DNA of 64,000 bases from Druceiella hillmani (GCA_039881145.1 JAYKKI010000039.1:18780001-18844000); one strand, 5' to 3'; positions 21,481 through 34,224 are shown, numbered from the stretch's first letter. The notes: a model not told the origin generated them from the letters alone. Made by a program: numbers and translations.

Positions 21481-22825
21481 AATGGACAATGGAATATTCG
21501 TAAAAAAATACTAAATGCTTTGGACGGATTTACATGGTCAATCCAACTGATACCGAAAGATATTACCTCAGAGTGTTACTTCTGCATGTGAAAGGGCCGC
21601 AGTCGATGGACTACTGTGTAACTCATTTCAACATGCTGCAGAAAAATTACATTTAATTATTAATGATGCTGAGTGGAAAGAATGCTTGCAGGAAGCTGCT
21701 AGATACAAAATGCCGACGCAATTAAGATGGCTTTTTGCTATTATTTGTATATTCTGCTCTCCAGCAAACATACCTGAGTTATGGACAACATTTCAAGATG
21801 CACTTTCAGAAGATTGATTTTCAAAGACAATACTCGCTACCTGAAGCTTACAACCTCACGCTACAAGAATTAGAGAAACTTTTTAAATATCATGGAAAAA
21901 CTTGCCAACAATTTAATTTGCCGATCCCTGATGTTGCACAATCTACAACAGAAATTAATAATGTAGAAGAAGAATATACGAACGGTAAGACAGCTTATGA
22001 GATGCTAAATGTAGAACAAAAAGAAATAAGTGATAAAGTTTTATATGCAGTTAGAAATAAAATTCCTAATTATTTTTTTATTGACGGACCAGGAGGCCCT
22101 GGCAAAACATTTATTTATCAAACATTATGCAACATTCTACGTAGTGAAAAGAAAATTGTTATACCAGTTGCGTGGACAGGCATTGCAGCGAATCTTCTAC
22201 CAGGAGGACGAACATCACATTCAATTTTCAAATTACCTGTACCAATCATGGATACATCGGTTTCATCGATTCGTACTCACACTAAAGATGCACAACTTTT
22301 ACGAGACTCAGATCTCATCATTTGGGATGAGGTTTCAATGGTTCCAAAAGACGCGCTAAGGATTGTCGACCAACTTCTAAAAAAAACTGTTAAAAAAATA
22401 CTGTTATAATGCTGATAAGAAATCTTAACCCTGCACAAGGATCAATTAATGGTACAAGATTAGTAGTAACTCACTTACGTGAGTTTATTATTACTGCTAA
22501 ATTCACTGACTGCGATAAAACTGTATTAATTCCCCACATCAACCTTACACCTTCTGATCCAACCGTGCCATTTCAAATGATGAGAAAACAATTTCCAATA
22601 AAAGTAGCCTTCGCTATGACCATCAATAAGGCGCAGGGCCAAACGCTTCAAAAAGCTGGACTATATTTATCAGAACCTGTTTTTTCGCATGGACAGTTGT
22701 ACGTGGCTTTTTCACGAGTTCGTAAATTTTCTGATATCCATATTTCTATTAAAGAAACATACGGTCAAAAAGTCAACGATGATCATATCATAACTCCTAA
22801 TACTGTGTTTAAAGAAGTTTTATAA
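21481..22825 (+). pseudogene. Helitron PIF1-type helicase, internally deleted
   Basis: After a frame-broken linker (DTERYYLRVL, AEWKECLQEAARYKMPTQLR), the frame 21735-22409 carries Walker A as GPGGPGKTF (the usual T is P), a WTGIAANLL box and Walker B as LIIWDEVSMV. The frame 22409-22825 carries LIRNLNPAQGSINGTRL, motif V-like MTINKAQGQTL and motif VI YVAFSRVR. Helicase motifs III-IV, roughly 200-250 residues in relatives, are absent between 22380 and 22410, next to two aaaaaaactgtt-like A-rich boxes. The protein ends at 22823. Confidence 0.88.
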
Positions 22826-23011
22826 ATAAAAAAGGTAAAAAAAAATTTATTTCTGTCAAAATCAATATCTATTTTTTTAATTTCCTTTTGAAGTGGTTTT
22901 CAATCATACATATTATAAGCTGACCCTTGCGATTATTTTTTAGAACATAAAGAATTCATATTTTCACCTATTTTTACATTAAATTGACATTTATTATTGG
23001 TTTGGGATATA

Positions 23012-23039
23012 GTGCGAAGACTTCGCACGGGTCAGCTAG
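23012..23039 (+). other. Helitron 3' terminus (hairpin plus CTAG)
   Basis: An eight-base-pair hairpin, gtgcgaag-a-cttcgcac, is followed by gggtcagctag. The same hairpin and gggtca box appear reversed at 34687-34713, which confirms it as an element end. Confidence 0.92.
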
Positions 23040-24324
23040 TAAAAGTATATTTTAAAATACAAAGAAATGTTTGGAATTAATCTATGTCTGGAGTTTCTAT
23101 GTACTTTTTACAAACCCGACTGGATTTCATAAGTTGGTCGATTATTGTTCATAAAACCAGTAAAGGCTTCTTAACTTTCATAAATTGTCCTTTTTATATC
23201 GTTATTTGTGTATAATACTATTGTTTGTGCTTTTCAGACATTCCAAAGTAATAGTCCAGCTGATAGGGAATTAGGACACGTAACTCTAAGAAAAATGGTC
23301 ACTTTGAAGCTTAATATTTCGAAATGGATCCCTGCATCAACAATTGTTCATGATTGACCAATGAGGGATGAGAGAACAAATTCACTCCCACTTCATACAT
23401 AGAGTAGAAATAGGTATTGGAAAAAAAACTTATTAGCGTACACTAAAACGTTTTTTTCAACATTTTATTTTATGACCTGTTAGAAATCGTAAATAAGTCA
23501 TGCCAAATTTCAGCTTTATATCGCTAATAGTCTGCTGTGATGTGCACACAAATAGACAGACAGACGGATATAGCCAAATTATATGACGGATATAGCCATA
23601 TAGCTGAAACATCTTTCCGGCTGCAAACAAAAGAAAACAATTTTACAGTTCTAACAGAATCATGTCCAAAGGCACCAAACTGAGCATCATTGAAAGCTCT
23701 TTTTTCTTATCGTGGTAGGTCAAAACTTGACCGAGATCTGTTTCTATCACGACCAAAAATACATTACTAGGACCAAAAAACATTGACCTTTGTATGCTTA
23801 GCGTACAAAGGAAACGGATCCTCAAAAGCAAACATTCAAATTAGAAAATATTATCTTTGAAATATTAAAAACGCTTCATATTCACCTGAATCTAATTATT
23901 TATTAATTTTCTCTCAGAAATGTTAATGATATTTCTATATTTACGTGTGATGTCAAAAAAAAATAAAGTTTTAACATTCTGTAAAATTATTAATTACAAA
24001 GTAACTTTCTCCCTACTTCCCCAAATTTGTTTCTAACTACATACTAGTAATAGTACTGTAATAATAATACGTAAATATTTATTTATTTACTTATTAAAAA
24101 CCACATGTCCAACCAACCAACTTATAGGCTGACCCTAAACCTAAGCCATTAACAAGTACTACAGTTTAAGGTACAACAAATGAATAAGTACAACAAAACT
24201 ATAAACAATCATTTATAAAACAGAAAAAAATACAGATCAATTCAGCAATAAGTCCGCCATATATACTATATATAAAATATGTTAAATATATAAAATTCAA
24301 CTAATAAGTGATTAATCGTGAACT
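23040..24324. other. Non-coding with transposon-tail scraps
   Basis: The piece 23505-23610 (tgccaaatttcagctttata ... acagacagacggatatagcc) resembles tails of insect non-LTR or Helitron elements, with a repeated atagccatata/atagccaaattatat box. No gene is supported; the 23643-23831 frame has no domain. Confidence 0.4.
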
Positions 24325-24687
24325 ATGAAGCAACTCCATAACCGCATTCTTAATGAGATCAACGGAGCGGAAAAAGATATCTGGATCTGCCGCCTGAAGC
24401 AATACTTCGTTAATCATACATTGATTAAGTATGTAGTGCGCAAAAAGCAGATGAACTTTGCAGCATATTCGTATGCGTATCTAGGCAGACGAAAAACTAT
24501 GACTTCGTTTTTTAGACTTAATCGACAGATGAATAAAGCGTTATCAAACCCAAGACCGAGAGGTTATCAACGTAATTACTTTATAATTAAAAAAATTAAT
24601 GATCGAAAACAATTCGTGACAGAGTTGAATGGAATTATATTCAACCATACCCATCGCAGAATCCGAAAGAAACTAAAAAGGGTGTAG
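24325..24687 (+). CDS. Hypothetical basic 120-residue protein
   Basis: An ATG-initiated frame of 120 codons. The product is very basic: 29 of 120 residues are lysine or arginine, with RRIRKKLKRV at the C-terminus. It has no signal peptide, membrane segment, zinc motif or domain that I recognise. It may be a small nuclear or nucleolar gene, an exon of a larger gene, or an uncharacterised transposon frame; transposon debris lies on both sides. No clear poly(A) signal or splice sites were assigned. It is listed because it is longer than most chance frames here and is not explained by a tandem repeat. Confidence 0.3.
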   Translation: MKQLHNRILNEINGAEKDIWICRLKQYFVNHTLIKYVVRKKQMNFAAYSYAYLGRRKTMTSFFRLNRQMNKALSNPRPRGYQRNYFIIKKINDRKQFVTELNGIIFNHTHRRIRKKLKRV

Positions 24688-25690
24688 TTTGTTTTATATA
24701 AAAATAATTTCGTTTTTTTTGTTTCTGTCGTGCGTTTTGTTTTATTTAAAAATTTATTAAACTTTTTTGATATTTACTCCAAAATTCGATTATATAAGTT
24801 ATTTCATATAGAAACCAAATGACTGCATTAAGGTGGCCATACACGTAACAATGTACAAGTAAATAGTAAAATGTATTTGAAGATGTTTGCGCTAATTTTT
24901 GCGTCTGTGGTCACTTTGGAATGGCTTTATTTATGCAAGTCTAAACTTGCGCAAGTGTGAAAGTCCTCCTTCGAGAGTCAGACGAAAAAGTGTGAAGAAG
25001 GGAAGCGAATATTTGTTATTGACAATATAAGTAAATAGTTCCAAGAGTATTGCGTTGCTAAGGATATAAATAAGTTTAGGAGAACAACAACTTATCTGAT
25101 TAATAGTTTTATTTGTATGAAGTATACTGCGTTTGGGAACATTCGAAATAGACAACTAATAGTTAATTAGTAGTTTTTATTTGTTGCTTTCGAGAACATT
25201 CGAGATAGATAACTAATAGTTAAGTAGTTTGGAGTTGGTATATTACACAAGTACATGGTTACATGTATGGCTTGGACCTTCAAAATTCCAAGGATACTAC
25301 CGACTAGAGACTTGGACAAAGACAGAATACGCTCACTTTCGTAGGTATCATGAGAAAGTCGTATGCAGATCATAGCACCTGCAGACCTTCTGACAGATGA
25401 CATATCTTTGAAATTTTAAATGATCTTCCATTGAAACACCAAAATTCCGTACGAAAACCCTTTCAAGTTTCATAACTGTACACCAAGGGGAATACTTAAC
25501 CGAGGATTTAAGTGCTTTATTAAAATAAACATTTGTTAAAAATAAAATACCCATCAAATAGACGCGAATTATAACACCACGTATTTATGATGGTTGCTTA
25601 TAAAAGAACATGGATATTTCTTCTGATAAAATAAACCTAAGGATCTGTTCAATGATAAATAATTTACAAAACTAGCATAAAATCTGAGAA
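24688..25690. other. Non-coding with short direct duplication
   Basis: The box gaacattcgaaatagacaac then taatagttaa (near 25139) recurs near 25195, a spacing of about 56 bp. Minus-strand frames between 25167 and 25557 overlap each other and show no domain. Confidence 0.4.
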
Positions 25691-25827
25691 TTGTTATTCA
25701 TCCCGTGTACATACCCTTCACTGTTTCAAACAGTTCAGTTATTCATCCCGTGTACATACCCATCACTGTTTCCAACAGTTCAGTTATTCATCCCGTATAC
25801 ATACCCATCACTGTTTCAAACAGTTCC
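25691..25827. repeat. Three 45-bp tandem units
   Basis: attcatcccgtgtacatacc starts at 25696, 25741 and 25786 (an exact 45-bp period), each followed by catcactgtttcaaacagtt with one or two changes. Confidence 0.92.
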
Positions 25828-28029
25828 TTTAATGGATCGATAGAAAATACGTGACATTTAGTTAGTGACGAAAGTTGATGAACTATATAAAACAATTTCA
25901 GAAGTAGACACAAGAAGTACTAAGTTCCCGCAATTAATTAAAACGAGTCCAGTGGGATCGGGCAGTTAGCTTAATTCGTTATCATTGTCATGGCTATTGT
26001 GTAACGTTTTATGTCTGATGATTATTGTTGAAAAAATGTGAAAAAATTAAATAAAATGAAAAGCCATAAACCGTCCCCTAAAAACAGGAAGTCCCCTCAT
26101 ATTACTTTTTTCTCCGGACTGAGAGTCATTTTATTTGCTTTGGAATTGTAAATCAGTGTATTTTCCGTAATTCGGATTTAATTTAGTACATCAGAATACT
26201 GAATTAAAATATGTCGAAACGCTCATATTCTGATGGCTCAAAAGAGTCACGCGAGATACACAAATACAATATTGAGTAACTCTCAAACCCTATTTTTAAC
26301 TTAGAACCTTTAAAATATCATCGAAAGTAATATATCGATAATAAAGGTACATCCACGTTACAAATAATTATTTTTATTGTATAAAAATAATCTTCGTTCT
26401 TAGGTAACCCATCACAAGATCCTGGCTTTTATTTTAATTAATATTTTCAGAAAACAGACGTAAATTTCGAATTTGTTGAGGGCCTATATTTTTTCCCAAA
26501 TAATAATAGAATTTCTCCAAAGCATCCAGAAATCACACCGTAGCAGATAATAAATAAAAAATGAGAAATTTGTTTAGAAAAACCTTTCAATGTAATTTAA
26601 AGGACGCCGGAAACGTCGAAAAAAATAACTCTTACATTCGCCCTCGGAAAAATCTGTATTTCCCTTTGTCACATTATTTATGCAAAACTTTTAATATAAT
26701 TACCTATTCTCCGAGTGGATGCGATGATTGGAAACATGATGATTAAATTATTTTGGAGCATTGTAGTAGATCAACCTGAAGATAATCTATCATGACTTTA
26801 TTGAAATTATTTGATTATGTATTAAATTATTACGCAAAGATGGTTTAAAACATATGGTAATCCCGGGAAAAGACACACTTTGTACCAAATATTATGTTCC
26901 GATAGGTGATAAATGGTGTCCCCATTGAGAGATTATGGTTTTCCCCCATTAAAGAGCATTTATATGAGCATTAGCGGAGGCTATTTTGTCTTCACGATAA
27001 TCATGGTATTCCCATAAAGGATTCTATGTAACAAAGCGGCAAAAATTCATCAGATATGTCTTTAGCTTGATAGGTTTTCATGCTGCTGAGTACGCCAACA
27101 ACTTTCTTTTTCAAATTGTATAAACATGTATCTTTTTCAATTGTTCAGATACTTATTTATTGTTTACAGAATTTGATTCCAACACTTTGATTCAGCACCC
27201 AAATAATAACCTGAAAAAACAGGAGAGAAAAGATAAATATGATAAAGGACGTTAAATCTGGATTAAAAAATTAAAAAAATCATGCTGTTACTGATACTGG
27301 TAAAAACGTGAGACGTGTAGTCTTACTCCATAAATTTAAAAAAATCATCAAGGCCGGTCACCCGAGTCGGAAGCTGATGCTGAGAAGATGCAACAAGAGT
27401 TATACCCAATAATCCTTTGTAACAGTAACATAAATGATTGAGCTTAATGAGATTGATCCTATAAATCAAATTGATATAACTGTATTCTAGAACCCTCAAG
27501 ATCTTGAAGAAGCAATGGCATTTACAAGAAAACTATATCCCTTGAATAAAAACAGCTACTCAACTCTCTGGCGCAGTATTCTATAAAGCTAGAATCTTTA
27601 ATCCATGTCTACAACCGAGACCCGATAAATAATATATTTAAAAATTGATCAAAGCAAAGCAGCTGGTCACTCAGAGTCAATGGATGCTTTTAGGAGACGT
27701 CGTAATTTTTTGAAACGGTTACATGCAGTGGTCTTAATGAGTTTAATCTTCTCAAAGTACATGCACTATGAATATCACTCTTGTGTTCCGTTCCAAAATA
27801 ATAGTCATCTTAAATGCAGTTTCGAATGAATTGATTATACTTTGCTTAAAACGCAACATGCTTGCAAATATCGATAAGAGGTTTTCAGTCACAGATGGTA
27901 GCAGATGCGCTGCTAGATAACCGCTTCATGTGTCTTAAGAGAGTAGACTCATATTTAGAGACACACAAATTGACCAAAGGTTCTTTCTAGTCTCATATGT
28001 GAATGAAGTTATCAAAGCAGATTACACAA
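25828..28029. other. Non-coding, probable LINE 3' flank at right
   Basis: The ATG frame 26561-26746 (61 codons) has no recognisable domain and is not called. The right part, roughly 27.9-28.03 kb, may include the 3' untranslated end of the LINE that follows on the minus strand. I could not identify its tail. Confidence 0.35.
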
Positions 28030-30690
28030 TGAGAAAACTATTATTCAATGGACATGCAAAAATGTGACGATTTATATCGTCTTCTCCAAACCCACAGTCG
28101 AGAGATTCTCTAACACGCAGCCTAGCTAAATGGGTAGGAATAGAACAATGACCCAAATGCACGCGAGATACCACAGAAGTTTCCTTTCGAGAAAAAGTGA
28201 ATGTTGAGAGCCAAAGTTTTGTAGATATAAAAAATTGAATCTGGAAATATCCTGCCCCCGTAATATAGAATGTTCCTTCCCACCCCTCTGCCAGTCAGAT
28301 GTCAAGCAGAAATGAGTCATGGGAAGAAAATCTTCAATGAAATTAATAGCGAAACATGGATCCCCGTTCACGGCGGTGAACTGAGCTTTTGCGTCGACTA
28401 TTTCATTACCTACTATGCCACGGTGACTAGGGATGAACGAACGACATCAGATCCCGATCTCTCCAAATCAAGCGTAAATTGCTTGACTGGAGAATCAGGA
28501 AGCCACAGTTCGAAGAAAATGGATTAGCGAGAAGAGACTGTAAATAACTTAAGGAGTCAGAGAAGATAAGTAGCTTGCAAAATTTGTTGAGTAGAGCATA
28601 ATTCAAAGCCTCCACAATAGCACGGCATTCCCCGGAGAACACCGAACATTTCTTAGGAAGGCGGAAATATGCTGAATGAGCGGTGGATGGAGAGTAAAAT
28701 GACGCTCCAACATAGCCATCTCTCAGAGTTTTTGACGCATCTGTATATATTCGCGTCCAATCCATTAAAAAAAATTCAAGATAGAATTGAACACCGAATT
28801 AGCATTTTTGGACTCCTTATCAACCCCAAATTACAAATTTATATTTGGCCTGTGAAATACCGAGTCAAATGGGAAACTATAGAGAGGGAGAGAAGAATTT
28901 TGATAAACGGGGTTAGTGAGGGATTTGAATCTTTGGAAGCTAACGATAAAAAGAGGTCGGAATTTAGAACGCCAAAATGACCGAATTGCATGTCCGATAA
29001 GCCTAGAGAGGAGGGTGAGTTTTGAAAAAATGGGGTGAGTAGAAAATCTAGCTGCCTTTAGTAGATAACGATCAGCTAGGTATTGTTGCCGGAGGCTTAA
29101 AGTAGGATCCGCACATTCTAATTGTAGGGGACTGGATTTCATTGCACTCACTATAATCCTCAGGGCTTATAACTGAATCAATTTAGTAGCATTGGATTTG
29201 AAAATAGGATCAAGGAGAAATGAACCATAGTCTAGATGACTACGGACTAGAACGTATAGATATATTAACTTTAATTTGGTAGGGTGTGAGCCCCACTACA
29301 CCCCAGCAAGTGCGCGGAGAATATTTATATTAGACTGGCATATGACATATTCAGTGTAAGTGTTCCAGGATAATTTTGAGTCTAGGAGCATACCTAAGAA
29401 TTTGGTATTGGAAAGAACAGGGATAGAGGAGAAATTATAAGAAATAGATAACGGCGGAGTAATTCGCTTTCTCGAGAAGACAACCACAGCGCTTTTGGAA
29501 CGGGATAAATTCATACCATGAGAGTTGACCCATTTGTTTAGGCTAACAAGGGCAGAGTTGAAAGCATTTTTGGTAACCATTATTGACTTATCAGAAGAAT
29601 ATAAAAGCAGATCATTAGCGTATTGCAAAGCACGGCAAAAGGGATTTACTGTTGAGTGGATCATATAGGAGTAAATACTGAAAAGTAAGGGACTTAAAAC
29701 AGAGTCTTGTGGAAGACCTCCCCATATAGTTCTTGTTAAGGGAAGGGATCCGGGGGATCTAAGAATAACAGATCTTTCTAAATAAAAATTGAGGAGAAAA
29801 TTTAAAATCTTGATCGGAATCTTGAGGATTGGAAGGTTTACGTTATCGTAGGCTGAAGAAAGATCTAAAAAAGCAGCAATTTTTAGCTCTTCTGACGCCA
29901 AATTGGTTGCATGGAAAAATGGAATGGTGTTCTGTAAACCATTCCAAACGATTCTTAATTAGATATTCCGTAATCTTCCCTAAAACAGGAGAAAAAGTTA
30001 TGGGTCTACAGGATGAACCTACATTGGAGTTTTTATGAGGCTTGAAAATGGGAATTATTACTTGAGTTTTCCATGACTTTGGAATATAACCTGATTTGAA
30101 AATATATAGGTATAGAAGATACCAACGGGTAGATGGTAAAGTATTTTTCACCATTGAATATGACATTCCGTCAATACCATATGAAGAATCCTTGCAAGGT
30201 GTAATACAATTCAATCAATGGAAAAATATTCTTCTAAAAAATTATTGCTACTAGTAAAATTATATCTGAAAGGTAATTCATCTAAATTTGGGACGGATGG
30301 GGGAGCAAGCTTATTTAAAAATCGATCTATCCAATTCCCGTGTTCGGATTTGCGAAGATCAGGCTGACAAATATACCGAAAGCGTTTTATATTAGACCAG
30401 ACGACACGAGATCCCTCTCGTGTCGTCTGGTAAAAGGAGAAAGGGAGTGACATAATTTCTTCCAGCATTCTCTCTTTTGTTAAGGAGAATTCGTTTAGTC
30501 TGTGCTTGGGTCTTTCAAAACAAGAGGTAGTTTGCTTCCGACATATTATATTTATATATCGCTTCAGCCTATTTGCGGGTTTTAACTGCTGCGGAACAGT
30601 CTTCATCCCAATAAGAGGTTGAAGAGAGGTAAGAATAGAGGAGGTAATGTTGGACGGTATTTGATTGGGTCCAATACCGTCCAACATAAC
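28030..30690 (-). pseudogene. LINE ORF2 remnant: reverse transcriptase, RNase H, Cys/His tail
   Basis: The minus frames run 30687-30211 (SYWDEDCSAAVKTRKRLKRY region, then WSNIKRF), 30214-29843 (YGIDGMSYSMVKNTL, IPIFKPHKN, CRPITFSPVLGKI: RT motifs 0-2), 29901-29296 (AFLDLSSAYDNVN, QDSVLSPLLF, QYANDLLLYS, TKFLGMLLD) and 28765-28427 (RNase H: YTDAS, ECRAI, FSDS). The C-terminal block LGHCSIPTHLARL...FACPL lies at 28165-28031. The RT catalytic box is YAND instead of YADD, so one of the two catalytic aspartates is lost. The RNase H acidic triad looks intact. Two 15-bp snap-backs (30396-30431 and 30647-30687) lie in the 5' part. Confidence 0.88.
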
Positions 30691-31079
30691 TCAGGATTTT
30701 AACGAAATTGGTCAACGGAAACTGAATAATACTGGTAGAAGTAAAAGTATTAACTGAACATTGTTGACTAAAACCGCAGCCATTTTCAGACTGAGGAAAT
30801 CGGAAGTCTGCCCAAGCTTGTTTTAAAGTCGAGCGGTCATAGCCCTGGTCGGGACTAGCCGAAAAGTGGGGTCGGGGTTTCAGAGGCATAATTTTTTGTA
30901 AGAAGAGTGGTTAAGACGAGATGGAGAGAACACATTTTGGGAAGAAGTTGGAGGATAAAGAATTTGGACGGGATGAGCTGCAAATGAGGCGTATGATTTT
31001 CTTGCAGAAGGGACCATTTTGGATGCTTCCGCATAGGATATGTCTCTTTCAGACGTTTCCAATTTGATTCTTTTTGCAA

Positions 31080-32045
31080 AAGATACATTTTACCTTGTCA
31101 ATAGGAAGAGGGCAGTTTCTTTCGAGTGACCTTCACCAGACCGGAAACAATGCTCAGAAGATCGTCATTTTTCAGCAATATATCCAAACCTACAACATTT
31201 GAAGCATTGAATTGTCGGGCATTCATATTTAGAAACTGGGAGGTAAGATATGCCATAAACATGCGTTGGGGACGGACTTGGCTATCGAAGGTGATGACCA
31301 TCGTCTCTGATGAAAAATATTTAGGTTAGCCTTCAATAATTTTTTAAGGTTTAAGGGGCGGACTTTAATAACCTTACCGCACCCTTCTGGGACTTCTATG
31401 TTTTGTAATACGTCCTCGTCAGACCAATCGACTGAAATATTGCGAACTGACGACTGACGTTAAATGAGGGGATGAACAATTTATTCTGATCCATGAAAGC
31501 AGAGTGGTTAACGAAGCGATTGGCGGCATCTGTAGATGAAAATCCCACTGAAATCCTGTTCCTACCAATTTGTTTCACTCCATCTTGAATTATGCCATCG
31601 ACATGGTAATTTTTTAAAACGGAACCAAATTTAATAGCATGAAGTGAGAATCCGGAATTGTGCTGGGATTCTTTTCTTTGAACGTGGGCAATAAATGGTC
31701 CAACGTCGCTAGAGACATATAAACGACCCACAAAAGAATTCGGAGAGTGGGAGGAAGGGGATGAGGTCGGAGGTAATGGGAGTAAATTAGAATTTGCTTG
31801 TGAAAGAGGAGTGCCAAGGGGTCTTGCAAGGGATTGTATCCTCTGTTTCAGTGCAGGAAGAGTCAGAAAGATGGAATGAAGGAATATTTTTACTTTTACA
31901 ATTTTTGGATTTGCGTTTCAGTTCTTGATGTTGATTATGGTAACAAAGCTAACTGGGGAAGTGGGACAAGCAAATTCAGTATTAGAAAGTGGAGATTTAG
32001 AAGGGTCTGGTAGTTTAGGGGGAATAACTAAATCCATTTCCATGC
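31080..32045 (-). pseudogene. LINE ORF1 (gag-like) remnant with decayed zinc knuckles
   Basis: The likely start near 32045 reads MEMDLVIPPKLPDPSKSPLS. Further in come FGSVLKNYHVDGIIQDGVKQ and GRNRISVGFSSTDAANRFVN, the gag-like RNA-binding region. TFDSQVRPQRMFM follows. Immediately after, a different frame reads IQCFKCCRFGYIAEK, stop, RSSEHCFRSGEGHSKET. These are two CCHC knuckles in which key Cys/His positions have been lost (a Tyr where His is expected, a stop where Cys is expected, a Ser for Cys). Such knuckles bind element RNA in the family. The frame is broken in at least three places. Confidence 0.75.
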
Positions 32046-34224
32046 AGCTCGAGGAGATTGAATTTGACAAAAAATTAATAATACAAAAAAATAAACAAAA
32101 GACGAAACTTACCGAAGAGGACATTGATTATAACAATTAATCTAATATATCTACGAAAAAAAAAACTAAATGAAAATAGATTTACAATATAAATAACACA
32201 AATAATACATAAGTTATTGCAACAAAATAGACTGAATCCCACAAAAATAATAACAAAATAATCAGGAAGCGAAAAACCTTTCCACTCCATTTGACATTTT
32301 CCCTTACCATAGATACGTAATTGTTACCTGTTGTATTTACCATAGATACGTTATCAATATATGAAATTGTTAACTTTTCTAGAGAAGTAAAAAAACTGGA
32401 GTCTGTTATTTTATCAGAAATGTTGAATACCGTCTAAGACAGATAACATAAAACAAGTCACAGCTTTAAAAAAGAGAATATAACAATGCATTTTGCAACG
32501 TAGTTGATTATTTTGGCTTGACGATTTATTTACCTCATAATGTCAGGTGTTGTTCTGATAAGTTCGAATCATACATTAAAAGAATTTCAAAAACAAATTA
32601 CGAAGATATCTCAGTGAATTAAAACTACAAGTTAATAACATTTGTAAAAAGAAAATTTAAAGTAGGAATTTTATTTTTTATAATTAATGTCCTGACTGTA
32701 CATCTACCACATATACGTGCGACATTGTTCCATTCTGGCTACGCCAATGCATACAAAATAAAAACTCTACATATAAATTGATAATTTTATCATACGATAG
32801 TCAAGTACAATAAGGGATGTGTTATTGTACTGTTAATTTCATCACACAAGGACTATATCTTTGTAAGTTTACTAAAAATTGCGTTTAAATTGAATTGAAT
32901 TAAATTATAATTTCTTTCATTTTCTACTGTGGTTGTAACAAATTAAAGAACAAGTGATGAACAACCTTACGGAACCAATTTTAGTTAACAATCGTATTTA
33001 TAGTTTATAACACTAATAGATTTATTACAAACTTTAAAATACCCATACCCGAGAGCTCTCTTTCATAAGCAGTTTGAATAATCTGGAAAATTGAAAATTA
33101 CATTTCATACGACAGATATTAAGATCTAAAAAGACTGAAATAAAAGACTGAAATTAAAAACAAATATTGTAATTTTTCATTTTCTTTCCCAACGATTTAC
33201 TTTCTTTAAAGTCTACTTTAATTTCTTAGGCACCAGTCAATCTTTATTTCGACATAACTTTTAGTAAACAAATTTAAATAAATTTCTCTACGATATATAT
33301 GCAATTGAGAGTTATCTTGTAAATCAATAATCAAGTTCTTGTCAACTAACCAATCAATCTTTGAAGATTGTTGTAATTTTTTTAATATATAGAATATATT
33401 TTTATAATCGTATTATTTGAAAATATAATATGTTCTTCAAAATATTACAAGAGAACTAATACGTGTTTGAATTACTGTCTAGTGCGCAGGAATGTTTCTC
33501 AAGTCGCAATTAAACCACTATTATGTTTTGCGACGTTAAAGTATAAATTTTACAAACAATATTTGGAATGTGGTTTTGGAATATTATGTAATAAGCAATA
33601 ATGTATAAAACTTTGGTTCGAGGCAACAATAAAAATGACTATTCAGGCGTTTTTCTTTTAATGCAATTACATCGACGAAAAGTACACGCCATTTTGATTT
33701 TGATCACCAATTGATGATATAACAAATATTTATAACTACTTAATAAAACAAATATAGAACGATACAATGGCTACAATAACGTATTTAGGTAACACACAAC
33801 ATCTAAAATATGAAATAGGTGAAAATATTTAAATTTTAAAAATATATTCTCTCCGCAACACGTTTAGTTTGTAGGTTGGAACTTGTATCTGTCACAGATG
33901 GCGTCTATTACCATGAAACGTAGCTACCAGAGGTCGCTGTATAATGGTTGATTTACCGCCAATTTTCTACCGAGATCCTGTCATCAATTCGAGACCCATT
34001 TGTCCACCCCTGGTTATCTCTTCAAACATATGTAAGTATGCATTATTATTGTACCTAATTTTAACTTTCTACTTCAAGCAGTTTCTGTAAAAAACGGCTA
34101 TGATAGACAGATACATGATTTTATGAGGGTTTCGTTCTTCCTTTTTATATATTATATATTTTTTATATATTTATTTGAATAGCTAAAATTGTTCGATTAG
34201 TAAAAATATGTTATCGCCGTGGTA
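32046..34224. other. Non-coding, mostly featureless
   Basis: 32046-32330 may be the 5' untranslated part of the LINE. Near 32309 and 32338 the box accatagatacg occurs twice. The rest is AT-rich with no frame of interest. Confidence 0.4.

Larger units (their letters stand above)
19391..23039 (+). mobile_element. Decayed autonomous-type Helitron
   Basis: This is a rolling-circle transposon. Its RepHel protein is split over several frames, and its 3' end is explicit: the hairpin gtgcgaagacttcgcac (23012-23028), 11 bases with terminal CTAG (23036-23039), then a host T at 23040. That matches the family rule of insertion between A and T with a 3' hairpin and CTRR. Coding order is AT-hook N-terminus, Helitron-like N domain, HUH Rep, PIF1-type helicase. 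Two internal deletions remove the catalytic tyrosines and much of the helicase, so this copy cannot be active. The 5' end is unresolved. Confidence 0.9.
28030..32045 (-). mobile_element. Degenerate non-LTR retrotransposon (RNase H-bearing LINE)
   Basis: Read on the minus strand, the domain order is gag-like ORF1 with remnants of CCHC knuckles, a short piece of the endonuclease/RT linker, reverse transcriptase, RNase H, and a C-terminal LGHCSIPTHLARL...CGFG...H.FACPL block. A LINE with RNase H after RT belongs to the I/R1/LOA-related group; I do not assign a clade. Many frameshifts and stops make it inactive. Most of the apurinic endonuclease is missing. Element ends are not defined. Confidence 0.88.

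Noticed and set aside
12402..25827. Three arrays sharing a 45-bp spacing (12402, 17036 and 25691)
   Set aside because: Their sequences are unrelated, so the equal period is probably coincidence.
28669..28980. A 103-codon plus-strand frame and other plus frames between 28.2 and 32.1 kb
   Set aside because: They lie antisense to the minus-strand LINE, whose RT and RNase H motifs are clear.
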